A DNA stretch of 64,000 nucleotides from Taenia hydatigena. Taxonomy: Eukaryota; Platyhelminthes; Cestoda; Cyclophyllidea; Taeniidae. The stretch is taken from assembly GCA_036345935.2 (NCBI GenBank), contig JADWOT020000001.1, positions 26,073,232-26,137,231 on the forward strand, written 5' to 3'. The notes under the pieces are model-generated. The model searched no databases. It was not told where the DNA came from and saw only the letters and a list, made by a program, of their open reading frames with translations. The position numbers were made by a program, and so were the translations under genes. Each line of letters starts with the position of its first letter. Position 1 is the stretch's first letter. Of the stretch, positions 48,488-59,789 are shown piece after piece.

Positions 48488-49524
48488 ATGCTGAAGACGG
48501 TTCTTCAATTCAGTCTCGTGGTATTGTTGACCACCCTGTGGGCTATGAGTGGTGGTGCAGCGAGCGGTATTTTTTTTTTTAAATATTTCACTCTGATAAT
48601 CATGCGTAAATAGTACAACTTTCTTCTTTTTTGAGTTTCCTTCAATATTTTCACGCATCATTCTAAGCATTCACTCATTTCGCCGTAGTCCTAAGCCCAT
48701 TCCCTACTAGCATTACGAGATGCATTGAAAGTTGCCATTATATGTGCTATATCTTCACGAAGTTGTGGCTCTGACATAACATTACGTACCAGCAGCAGTG
48801 AGGTCTGATAATTATCACCCAATGCGGCACACGCACTGCTTACTTCAGACTGGGTGATGGAATGCGTTTGCATCCTTACACTGATTTCATGATATCGGTT
48901 GCAAACAGTGGACATTTTTGTGATCCAAGGCAAGGTGAAGCGCTGGTACATTTGCTTAACAATGTGTCTTTCTTGCTTTTTTAAAGCGTCAGTGGCAAAA
49001 ATCCAAGCGTTGCAATGTCCAAACTTCCGCTTTACTTCAATTGGAGCCGAATTGATACTGATTTTGTTGAGTTAAGTTGGGATGTTGCCCAGTTGGGTAG
49101 ATGGTGCGCAAACATAATTAAGCTCTCTGCGACAGGAATCTCTTACCAATTCGAGGAGCTAGTAACTACAGAATTTCCACATGGAAGCCTGACTCTTGGA
49201 AACCTGAGACCTGCTTCGACCTACGCGATGACTTTGAAAGTGCTGAAAATAGCTAGGTTCCTTAGAACCTACACCGACGTTATTACGACAGCGTCCGAAG
49301 GTCAGCTTGTGCACACAATTCTAATGCATAACTCCACGCTTTATTTGATTGTTGCTTATTCAGTAGCAAGTCATGAAAGCGGATGATAATTTTATTGTTA
49401 TGCCTCAACGAGTAATGTTTATTGCATCGCGCCTCATAGTTGACTTACATGCATGTATTTCGCATTATCCTTAGCACCGGGAATCGCTTCCATGACTAAC
49501 AAACTCACTGAAAAATTAGCGTAA
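48488..49524 (+). CDS. Gene C: one-FN3 oncosphere-antigen-type gene (EG95/TSOL18 type), phase conflict
   Basis: Exon 1, 48488-48566 (79 nt), encodes a signal peptide (LKTVLQFSLVVLLTTLW) and ends in phase 1 at GTATTT. The FN3 exon ends at 49300 (phase 1) and starts at an AG at 48986, 48992 or 49007. It shows YFNW, an 'ELSW' Trp and NLRPASTY, the FN3 E-F turn. Exon 3, 49475-49524, reads PGIASMTNKLTEKLA and TAA, at the position matching the 7418 stop. The conflict is that every AG upstream of the FN3 frame needs a preceding exon ending in phase 2, while exon 1 ends in phase 1. Unless an unusual site is used, a 1-nt deletion (or assembly error) in the linker makes this copy non-functional. All other parts look healthy. 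There is an AATAAA at 49741. By family this would be a secreted larval surface antigen. Confidence 0.7.
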
Positions 49525-51190
49525 GTTGGTGCGAAAATTTTGAAGTGTTGTTTGCGGAAATTATCACGGCTCATTACTTGTCATCATCGGAATAATCTCT
49601 TCTTATTGTAGGCTGCTGCGGTAAAGGATGCGTGCCAGTCGGCCATCGTTCGCTTCTGCCCAACAACAATGTGACACCTCATATTCAATTACCCTATCAT
49701 CACAAGCACGGGCTTCTCCTACGCTTGCTTTTGCTTAAATAATAAAGTCCCGGTAACGGTCACATCCTCAGTTGGTGGGCGCGTAGTAGCTGGAATTTGG
49801 CTGGTTACAATTGTAAGCAGCCTCATGGGAAGGAGGCTTACTACCTGCATACGTGTTTATCTCTTACACAACAACGGACGCATGACTGGGATATCTGGCT
49901 ACTGTGTAAAAGGAAGGTGAACTTAGCAGCGTGTAGGCAGCCAAATCACCAAGGGGTCTCGTTTGGCAAAGTTCGCATACCGATATCTTCCGCAAAATCA
50001 AGGGCCGGTGGACCAAAATTGACCATCATTGCCGCGCCACGTCTTAGTAATCCAAATTATTTCCTTTCCTACTTCCACCATCGCTACAGATGTGTTGCTC
50101 TAAGGTAGCCGTGTTCCTAAAAAATCACACCTAACGCCGGATATCAATCGGGAATGCCAGGAAAGGAGATTATAGCCTGATAAGATTGAAGCATTTGCCA
50201 AATGACTACGTATAAGTGCTACACCGGAGTGACTCATATGACATGGAAGGCGTTAGAGGGTAAAGGATTTCCCAGTGCTGATATACGCACATTGAACTTG
50301 TTCAAACCTTAACTCGTATGTCAAATTGCATCAAGGACAGTAAAGCATTAAGAGTCAAATGAATGAGGCTCATTGTGTAAGGCATTTGAAATATGTGTCT
50401 GTGTGTACAGCTTGAATCGCTGAAAAAGTATGTCAAAGTCTTGAGCCTTTTCCACCTATATGAAGCACTGGTCTCAAATCACGAAGTCAACACCATGCAC
50501 GCTTGCTTCGATGTAGAAGCATGACTAATAGCCACAATGTGAAGAAACAGCAAGGTGTTGCTACAAACCATACTGAGGCAGTCAAATTCCAACATCTAAA
50601 CCTACTTATTGAGAATTGTGGCCCTTTGCAGGCGCTTTAATACATGCGCATGCTGTCCACCACCTCAGTTTCCCAACACACACAGATCTCTTACCCTGTA
50701 TCAGCACCTCCAAAGTTAGTGTATTTATTAAGCAACAACTAGGTAGACGCGCGTTTTATGCCTTTGGGGGACAGAACCAATTATGGGAGTTGAACAACTC
50801 AGATGTCACTGCAGAACCCGCCTAGCCTCTATGTGGTTAACATTGAACTTCTTTGTAAGAAGGGACGCTGTCACTGCAAGGCAGTCTTTTTCATCTTGAG
50901 AAGATTATTCCTTTTGCGCTCACAGGTGCAAATTATTTCAAAATGGCCTCAAGGGCACTTGCCACTGCCAAACACTGGCCATCATCAGCCCAATATTTGT
51001 TCCTGTTGACTAATAATACTACCCGTCTGACGAGTTTATTGAGGCTTAAGTAATGTTAATTAACCTACTCCAAATTGAGGCTTTATTTGCTGGAAATACA
51101 GAGTCCGCTTGGTCAGAGCTGAAAGGTTCCGTTCGCAAAGCTGACTGCATTTGGCATACCCATGTCGCCTATTCTTGCATCATGTTTCCA
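49525..51190. other. Intergenic downstream of gene C
   Basis: No gene recognised. Frames of 103 codons (49797) and 68-69 codons (50616, 50803) are unsupported. Confidence 0.4.
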
Positions 51191-52190
51191 TAAACTAGAC
51201 TCTATCTCAGCCTTGCTTGTCTCAATTTACACAACTTGTTGGTGAAAAGGCGGCCGTTTGTTCGGATTATTCTGCTAACATCAATATGATCTAAGTGATC
51301 AAATAGTGATGTCTAGCTCTACATCCAACTTAGAATGGCAGTGCTGGCATTATGTAGAATACGCATCAAGTGGATGCGACGAAAGTAGCCTGCCTAGCCT
51401 TTCAGTTTCCATTAGCTTCTCTTTCAAATTTTCTTAAGCTATGATAAGTAGACCAACACGAATTGACTCATGACAAAATTTGTTGATGTGGGGTTAGAAT
51501 TTTGACGAATCAAGACGAAGTCAATGATTACTCCTAACACTTACTTCTACTTCAGTGGATTAAGTAAACATAATTTGATTTGACTAGGGCTTAGGCAGTT
51601 GCGAATCGAAATTGAGGTCCTCACAACAGGCGGATAGGCAGGCAGGTAGAAGTGAGAGCTCTCATGGTTCAGCTACCTTGTAGATACGCCTTGCAATGCA
51701 TGTCTACAAGGATTCCATTTGACATATCCATGCTCATTGCAAGAGACGGCCTTACTGACTCAATGGTGAACAATTGAGTACCGCATTGGCTCGTTTGTGT
51801 AAGGATCATTAGTTATGGGGCGAAACAATTTGCAATACACAAAGTGAGATTCCGATGTCGATAAAATCCCAAATATTGAGCGGGAATAATAAAGCCAATC
51901 ACTGTGGCTACAAAGTCAACCATTGCGCTATAGCTCAAACACATCATTCTTCACCGCTAGCTTGTAGTCATACAACCCTCATTGCATCCGCAAACTAAAG
52001 CAATCTGAGTGAACAAAACTTAGGAGCTAGTTCTTTAGTCAAGTTGGGATAATCTTGCTCGAATCGCTAGTAACATGGATCTACTACATTTGCTAAAGCT
52101 GCTCTAACCATCTCTGCCAGTTTCGTTTCATTTTTAAGCTTCCGCAAACATGATTAATGTAACTTGCTAACGTAGTGCTGTAATATCAGC
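51190..52190 (+). repeat. R5 3' half joined to R2
   Basis: Positions 51190-51540 match 11340-11600 and 33370-33700; 51540-52190 match R2 at 11600-12240. The same R5-R2 order as at 10795-12240 shows these two repeats travel as one unit. Confidence 0.65.
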
Positions 52191-52309
52191 GAAGCAAAAC
52201 AAAGTCCAAAAATCTTATAAGGGCAAAAATTGCAAGGTATTCATGAGATTTTACAAAATATGAACGCTTAGTAATTAGCAGCGCCGTTAAATTTAGAGAA
52301 TGTGATTCC

Positions 52310-53060
52310 TAAATATGCTCAGGTACTTCGTGGTGTGATAATAGTCACAAATGAATTGCTTTCCAGCAATAACGTCATTACCAAGCATCAACCAAGCAGA
52401 GTGAATCGACAGCCGATTTATTTAGCTCAGTATCCCTATTTGACCATAAACTCACAGACTCGCCAATCTGTCGAACCATGGTCAGCAACCCAAAGCAAGA
52501 TGCTTGATTTGATCCTGTCTGCATTAATGCAGCTGCTGTGGCTTAGCCTACCGGCTCTACTGACTACCCACTCACCAGTTCAACTTGGAAGCATAACATT
52601 TGTTTCCATGCCTCTCATTCAGCGTATGTGTTTGGCGACGATATTGTCCTGGGACCATGTCTTCTTGCAGTTGGGTTAAATCACCAAGTGTCTGTCGATA
52701 ATTTTGTCATTAGATTAATTATTTGATATATTGTGGTGTTGCTAATGCTGCATTACACTGAGATAGGTCGCCGCTACCATCGCCTCCAAAGAGACACTTT
52801 GTCATTGTTGCAACATCCTGCGCTGATGCTCTTGGTGGCGAAGGCGCCACTATCTGGTTCCAACTTGCCAAAATCGCAATGCCGACAGTCTGCTGCAAAG
52901 TTTGTTCTCAATATTTGCAAAATGAATTCCAGTGGGGCTTGATCGGAGTTAAACACACGAAGACACAATCGCAATGATAAGCGGCTGATTGAAGGAGCTA
53001 AATGGATTGCCAGTGGTGTGTGTAGAGAAATGAATCATAGGGGAGTAGAAGATTGACCAA
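52310..53060 (-). repeat. Inverted R1-type relic and R4 fragment
   Basis: The minus strand of 52590-52866 is the fourth copy of the coiled-coil-type exon (shared TGA at 52804-52802), and 52310-52550 matches 30040-30290. Positions 52920-53040 match 45500-45600 ('gcggctgat' and 'aaatggattgccagtggtg') and 9780-9870 inverted. No intact frame. Confidence 0.5.
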
Positions 53061-53572
53061 GAATGATAAGGCGTACAATTGAAACTATCAAGAGGTTTGA
53101 AGCCCGGTAGAGATCTGCTGCATTGCAGTTTTAGTGCAAGAAACACTTAAATCTGCAGAAATGTCTTTGCATTCGCAAAATACCAACATCTGTGAAAGTG
53201 GGGATTTGGGAAACAAGTGCCATAACACAGGTTTAACAGGAAGTTTGGCAGCCAACACACGCTTGTAGACTGCTGAATAACTTGCGTAAGTTGGCCGCGC
53301 ACCTATGAGGACACCAAGGTCAACACAGCAAGTAAAGCACCATCAGACAGGGCTTGAGAAACATTAGTGTGAGGAGTATGACGTAGACACTACAGCTGTA
53401 CTGCATTTTACTTTGATCACGCCTTTAGACGTCTTAGTAGTGAAAGGGTTGAAGGGTGTACGCGAATTTACTCATGTAACCCATCACAAGATGCCCGCAT
53501 CGTTTAATACAAATCGGGCTCTTAGGCCAAAATAACAGCGTCTCATAGGGTGATTTGTGTGCGCATCGTTTG

Positions 53573-54577
53573 CATAAAAACGCTGTGGTTTGTGAGTGCA
53601 AGCCATTTAAGATGCTGGAGAACGTTCTTCGATTTAATTTCGTGATTTTAGTAGCCACCATTCATGTGGGCTGTGGAAAGTGCTGTAGTGCACGGTATGT
53701 TTTGACACTGACAAGCATACGCGAATAAATGTTTGACCAACTATGCTATCTGTCTCATTCGTCGATTTCTTTTTCTATCTTCATGCTTCAATTCAAGCCA
53801 TAATGTTCTCAGTTCAGTTTTGATCTACCTCTAAAATGCTACGCGCGATTGCTGAAATGATGTCCATCAGCACTTAAGCCAGTTAATCATTTCGCCCTTG
53901 CTAATGAACTGGTTCACATCGCTCCAACCTTGCTGACTACCGAGCTCAGACGGCATAACGCCACATAATTTGCACGCTCGGTAATGGTCAGCTCACAGCG
54001 GATGATGCGGCACTGCAGTGTGCAGTAGCATTGGCTTTGTGGGCTTTTTGCAATGTTTAGATATATAAATTTTCTTTTTAGATTAATTCATTTGCAAATG
54101 TGATTGTGATGCAAAATTTTGTGTCGCAGAACATCCTCAGCTAAATATTATTATCCTTGGTGGCGCGTGGCAGCTTATTCTTTGATTCAGATGGCATAAA
54201 ATAGTGGGTTTCTCCTGATTATCATTATTAATTTTATGGTTCTGCACACTTATTTTACCCGTTTTATGATCATATGAGAAATCCTACTCGAAGTATGTCA
54301 TTTATTAATTCATTTTAAGTGGAGCGAAGTGGGTGCTCTCTTCATCGAGTTAACTTCGGACGCTCACGATTTGCGGGAACACTATGTGAGTGTAATTGCT
54401 CTCTCTGCAGTAGAAGTTACTGCCCATTGGGCTGGGATGAACCATTTGCTTTTCTCAAATGGGTATCGCGTTCCCGGTAGACTATTTGCCAGTTTGACAA
54501 TCCTGGTTACTGCGGAGGGACTAAGGGGTAGAAGCGTCGTTTTCTGTTCCACCGATGCGATTGAAACAAAAGCCTTG
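53573..54577 (+). pseudogene. Heavily damaged one-FN3 antigen-type gene
   Basis: A TATA-like CATAAA (53573) and the 'gctgtggtttgtgag' block precede an ATG at 53612. The signal exon is 83 nt instead of 79 because 'attc' is inserted after about 49 nt relative to the copy at 5872, shifting the frame before the conserved donor (53695). The FN3 exon survives from HFKW (54311) to about 54577 (IETKA), reading SEVGALFIELTSD and LTILVTAEGLRGRS. Its acceptor and the linker codons before HFKW are deleted. The donor region reads 'gccttgctaagc' where the 7174 copy has 'gcgtctggtaagc', so the splice site is gone. No C-terminal exon was found. It is closest to the 5872-7420 pseudogene, with which it shares about 2 kb of flanking sequence in direct orientation. 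Confidence 0.7.
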
Positions 54578-54599
54578 CTAAGCGTGTGCGTGCGATTGC

Positions 54600-55890
54600 G
54601 ATGCACAAACAAGGAGTCACTTTTACCCGCCACAGCATAATAAAACAGTGTCCAACAAGACGCAAAGAATGGCTTAGCATCTGCCATATTTCCTGCACAG
54701 CGGACTAGTCTAACAATATGAGATGGGCTGGAGAGGTATCGAATCCACACCGCTTTGTACAAAAGGTGCAGCTCTCGATTAATTGCAAAGAGCTTCTCGG
54801 TGAAGAAGCCATCATGCACTTATCTCTACCTCCTCAAGCAAAACGATAGCCTCTATCAAGTTGACATTAAGTTCTTCACTTAACCTTCTCCCTTCGCCCT
54901 CTTCCTCTTCAGAACTTTCAACCACGGCACCTAGGCCGCGTCTTCCCGCTTCATCACTTTCCCTCAGCCTTCAAAATGGCAAACAAGGCTCTTTGCAAAT
55001 CCATCAAACATAAATCAACTGGTGCATTTATGGATTTCTGCTCTTTTGCACTCTAGCCCCTCCTTACCCTAACATCGACTCATTTCTCTCTGAACTAGTG
55101 GGTCATGCACACTCGTGGAAAGTGCATTCATTACAGCAAAATTGGCAACACGCCATTTTGCACTTCCAAATGACACGTAGGAATCAACTGCTGACTTGTC
55201 ATTGCTGTTAGCTGTGGACATTAAACGAGAGATCACTCCATCTCTTTCACACGGCAGAGCCGACTGCAGATCAGTTAGCCTGAGCTTGTACCAAAAGTGA
55301 TTGGTCGGCCACCCTTATTCACACCAGGCAAAAATGCACCGAGTAGATTTGTATCGGACCAGCAAGGTAATAATATTTCATAAGGATCCACACCATGGCG
55401 CAAATGAATTGTCATTGGTATCGAACTTTGCTGAACAAAGTGAGATCAAGATTACTCAAACAAACTGGTCTCATCAATGGCTGCGAGTTCAACGCCAGAA
55501 TGCTAATTTTGGAGGCTTTAAATAGCAAAATGAACGAGTCGTGCGCATGAGATGATAACCATCTCTCACTTCTGCATCTGGGCTCCACATAAGCTGAACA
55601 CGCTGCATTACCACAAGTCAAGCTCTCGATCACATGGTACTAAGTCAGTCACTGCAAGTTGGCATGGGTAGAGGCATGCCATATTTCGTATGGCTGTCAG
55701 CATACGCATTAAGGAAACTGAAAAAGCTGAATTAAGAAGAGTGTTTGGGCTCAATTTGTGGGTAAAATTTATGTGGTTGTCTGACATATGCATTTCTGGA
55801 TAAGCGTTCTAGGCGCAGTCACCAATGAGTCGAATGAAGGCCCGGGTTCATGTGAGATGCCCTGGCCACCGTGCACTGCTCAGCGCTATA
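54600..55890. other. Spacer, no gene recognised
   Basis: The 145-codon minus frame 54819-54382 lies largely antisense to the FN3 relic and is taken as a shadow. No paralogous match was seen from 54650 to 55880. Confidence 0.4.
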
Positions 55891-56665
55891 CCAAGTGCGA
55901 ATGCACCCACTATCGCTAGCTACAACCCCTTTTCAAGGCAATAAATGAGGTTATAATCACTGATTTAGACAATACAGATGTAAGCAGCAGCCAAAGGAGA
56001 TGGATGCAAGAGAACAGCGCGCATGAACTGGAAACCGCATGGTGATAAAGTTGTTTGCGTAACCACCCCAAGTAAGCCGGTGGCTCATGACAGGTGGTAA
56101 AAGCTATGCCAATACTCGTGCTCGCAGTCGGTGTGTAACATGATTTGCAATTATCGCTTTAAACGATACGCTGTGTTAAAACTCACTTCGCTTTGATCGA
56201 GCGTTGTTTTACTTTGCCGAACACAGTGTAGCTCAAAGATAAGCCTCTGGGGGTCACAGTGCCCCTTGCATCAACTCACATCCCTAACCCTTAGTTCTAC
56301 TTCAGTGGACTCAGTAGACATACTTCCCTTTGACCAGGGCTTAGGCAGTTGTGAATAGAAATCGGAGTCCTCACAACAGGCGGATGAGCAGGCAGGTAGA
56401 ATTGAGAGCTCTCAGGGTTCAGCTACCTTGCAGACACGCCTTGCAACGCGTGTCTACAAGGATTCCATTTGGCATATCCATGCTCATTGCCAGAGATGGC
56501 CTTACTGACACAATGGTGAACAATTGAACATTGCATTGGCTCGTTTGTGTAAGGATCATTAGTTATGGGGCGAAGCAATTCGCAATACACAAAGTGGGAT
56601 TCCGATGTCGATGAAATTCTAAACATTGGGCGGGAAAATAAAGACAGTCACTGTGGGTACAAAGT
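55890..56665 (+). repeat. Repeat R2, long plus-orientation copy
   Basis: Inverted match to 2520-3560 ('gccggtggctcatgacaggt', 'gatcgagcg'); 56280-56665 also match 11600 and 51540 directly. Confidence 0.7.
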
Positions 56666-56684
56666 CTGTGGTCTGTTCACCACG

Positions 56685-57270
56685 CCTCCACTACTTTGGA
56701 TACCATCGTCAACTTCAGTCACACTTTGAAGCAGCGCACACGGGCACGTACTTTCTGCACTCCACGCATTTCGCCTTCCCTCAGTTGGGACACTTCGGCG
56801 GCCAGAATGGGTGCATCATGCAGCTTTACATTTCATCACGGTCACGGTGTGTTTATTGTGCTTAAAACACTTTTAGTTTTCCCCTGCAAGAAATGGAACC
56901 ATCTGCATGCACTCTCTGCAAATGCATCCACCCGTCATTTGCTGCCTCCAGAGTCACAGGAGTATCTGACATGATGTAATTTTACCTCACCCTTCTCATT
57001 TGCTTTTTCGTGCTTCACGATTTAGAAAGATGCATTGAACACTGCCGCATTGGACAATTCATGCAGTAGTTCAAAAGCTGTAGCAATTGATAAAACCGAA
57101 TCGGATCTCAATCTGCTATTTTGGTAACCACGAATGCAGTGCTTTGTGGGAAGGCATGATATTGCTACGTTTTGGGAAAGCCGATGTGCCTGAATGGAAG
57201 GATTACACTGACAGAACTCTACGCCATTCACTTCCTGATGTCACAGCACGTGTGTGCGTCGATCTGCATC
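56685..57270 (+). repeat. R7 extension, copy
   Basis: Direct match to 19715-20270; the first 150 nt match 14400-14250 inverted. It is followed at 57421-57439 by the conserved 'ctctttcagaacagcaca' acceptor-like motif. The frame from 56696 (reading DTIVNFSHTLKQRTRARTF) parallels frames at 19730 and 14392 (minus); all three diverge in frame after about 20 codons. Confidence 0.55.
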
Positions 57271-57439
57271 GATTTTGACAGAATTTGAGCTCGCCTCTTC
57301 TATACATAAATAATCTTTAACCTCCAAAGTGATCAGCATTGCGACTTCTGCGCTATATTTGCTTACGTATGCTTTTGACATCGGATTTTTGCTTCACCAA
57401 TGCATATTATTAGCCTACCTTCTCTTTCAGAACAGCACA

Positions 57440-58190
57440 ATTCTCTTCTCTGCGCGTACAGAGGTAGGCCTGAATGCGAACTCCTTTCTGATACATATAG
57501 TACATACGATTTCGTCTTCTTTATATTGCAAAGTGTGCCTCAAGCTTTAATGTCTCGTTTCGCTAAGATGATAAGATGATGCATTCTCCGTGCCAATTAC
57601 GTCCTGCTGCTCACTACTTTCCATTCGCCTCGTCTAGTGTGTTGGGAAACAAGATCTTGTAGTTTCGATATCGCAGCATTCCTTTTCGACTTAGATCTCG
57701 GCAAAATGCAGGAACGCCTAAATATATGGCTAAGAATTTTGTCTCAAGTATGCTATGCGTGTAGTTTTGACTTAATTTTTGTTACGACAGATATCATTGC
57801 GCATACTTGACCGATAGCCACTATTTCTAACGGCGATATTATCCCGAATGCGCGCTCGAATGGCGTTTGGATCACCGTTGGTGTATAGTGTAGCCACATT
57901 TGCGCTGCTATCGAAAGCTGCTTGCACAAATCAGGCTCTTTTTGATTAAAAATACGATGTCATTGCATTGAACCAAATTGATGGGATGCACTGTGGTTGC
58001 AGATGCCTGCTTAATCTAACGAATGTGACGAGTGGTAAATGGGTGGCAATGGACAACATCCAAGTCGAGAAGACTCGTCAAGCTTTCCCATTACCTAGGC
58101 TAATTAGCAAAATATTCCACATTAGCTAAGCGATGGTGCCAGTCTTCTTGACACGTCATTTTATACTTGCATAATACAAGTGACGTCCCT
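57440..58190. other. Spacer with one short coding-like frame on the minus strand
   Basis: On the minus strand, about 57940-57775, an open frame bounded by stops reads DSSANVATLYTNGDPNAIRA, then RNSGYRSSMRNDIC. Its composition is gene-like but it is only about 55 codons long and has no paralogue. No other gene is seen. Confidence 0.2.
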
Positions 58191-59140
58191 TTCCCTGTTG
58201 GATTTCAATGAAAGGAGAATGGACCTTCTTGCAAGTCATTTGCATAGGAAATGCAACGCCGCACAGCTCCTGAGCGTTACGAGATGTGACGCGACGGAAA
58301 GTTTGGCAGTTAGCACACCTTTATCTGACTACTGCATAGCCAGCGTAAGATGTCCGTTCACCTTCGGGAACACCGAGATCGATGCAACAAGCAGATCAGA
58401 GAGGTTGCGATCACATGATCACATTGCTTAATCTGGTTTATTTGACATTGCATTATGCGTGAGGGACTGTATTGCGCGGAGAATGAATTTGACATTACGT
58501 TAGAGCAAACGTCGCCGCGCAGCCGACTCATAGTTGTGCAAGTGAGGCAACTCGAATCTGCACCAATCGGCATGTCGTCTACTGATCGAGGCAATCGACT
58601 TTGAGCATCACCTTAGGTGTCTCCGTCAAACTTGCTCAACTCTTCGTCACACTGCGCCAAAGCGTAGTTGCAACACTGGCAAATCGCAAATAAGTCGATG
58701 CGAGCACCAAAGATAAGGGGCAACATCCGTGCTCCACCAAATTCGGCAGCGCACATCTGACCAGATTTGTGCGACGCATAGTCTTTTATTGCAAGCCATG
58801 CTAATGCCACTCACGATGGCTGGGCTAAAGCTACGGAAAAGCATGCATGAAGTTGGGTGACTGTCGGCTAAATTTCATTTAATTCAGCTTGTGTTTCTGT
58901 GTACCCTGATAATGCGAGCAATGGCAGTTAAATGCGTAATCATGCTCGCAGCACATTGCACAGTATGTTTTATTATTGCATGAGTTCATTAGATACGAAT
59001 ATTTTGCCCAATATACTGACATGGTGCTTTCGCACGAAGGTGCAAGCTCAAAGATGACTTGATGCAGCGTACGCGGTCCGCCACTTGAACAATTAAGCAA
59101 ACGTATAGTAAGGCCAACCACTAACACCGATCTCCGTCAG
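58190..59140. other. Two short coding-like frames, unidentified
   Basis: Positions 58190-58400 belong to the relic family seen at 9480 and 53250. Plus frame 58455-58604 (49 codons) reads CAENEFDITLEQTSPRSRLI. Minus frame 58810-58613 reads MCAAEFGGARMLPLIFGARI and then a Cys-rich FAICQCCNYALAQCDEEL. Both have amino-acid composition more like real protein than the surrounding frames, and a higher GC content than the spacer, but neither has identified splice partners or a paralogue. They may be exons of a gene I cannot assemble. Confidence 0.25.
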
Positions 59141-59420
59141 CGCGCCTTCCAAAAGGTGTTTCGGTGGATCCTGCAAACTCGTGAATATACAATCGCATTT
59201 TCCCCACACTTAAAATATTTTAATTTAAGTGCGATTCGGCAAGTACTCGTCCGCCTTGATACCACTTGCCTGCATCTATGGTGGAGGTGAGAGTGAGAAC
59301 GATAATCGTAAACGTGATGCATGCTAGCACGCCGAATCATGGGTGGTGACACGTTGTTCACTAGCACACAGAGTAGTGTTCCTGAAGTAAGAAGGCGTCT
59401 GCGCTGCTGTGCCAAAGTGC
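59140..59420 (-). repeat. Short inverted copy of R8 start
   Basis: The reverse complement matches 15165-15390 and 28265-28480. The minus frame 59487-59137 keeps TLLCVLVN-V-PPM, as in 15090-15386; the 28 kb copy is frameshifted. In the two other copies the segment reads AAT(T/C)AC followed by GTAAG, a possible donor, which this copy has lost. Confidence 0.5.
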
Positions 59421-59789
59421 ACATCGCCCGGTTGGTCTTAAACATCAAGGTGGCAAATCTGCTTGAAGGGCCTCTTTGATATATCAATCTTTACCAAAAT
59501 ACTACTAACCCTATGGTCCCTAGACATGGTAGTCAGGCTTTTGCAGTAACCTGGCTCAAGTAATGCGTGCACCGTTGGGGAAGAGGTGAGCTGACACGTA
59601 GGACTTTGACTGTTTCGCATGAAATGCTGGATCCTCCCAATAAATGAAACCGGTTTAGTCTCAATAGCTTTGTAATTAAAACGTAGATGGGAAGAGTAAG
59701 GCGAACACTAAACTGGAAGATACTACATCCAGAGGGTCACACTAATGCTAGGCAGACACGAAGGAAGAGCGAGTGACGCAGTTCCTAGT

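Noticed and set aside
48209..48670. 153-codon minus-strand frame
   Set aside because: It runs antisense through the promoter and signal exon of gene C, has no motif, and the matching regions at 5.8 and 53.6 kb do not keep it open.
48691..48951. 86-codon minus frame inside gene C intron 1 with plausible composition
   Set aside because: No paralogue in the other copies' introns and no recognised domain; noted only as a possible stray exon.
54382..54819. 145-codon minus-strand frame
   Set aside because: Mostly antisense to a recognisable FN3 relic and not preserved opposite the FN3 exon at 6860-7174.
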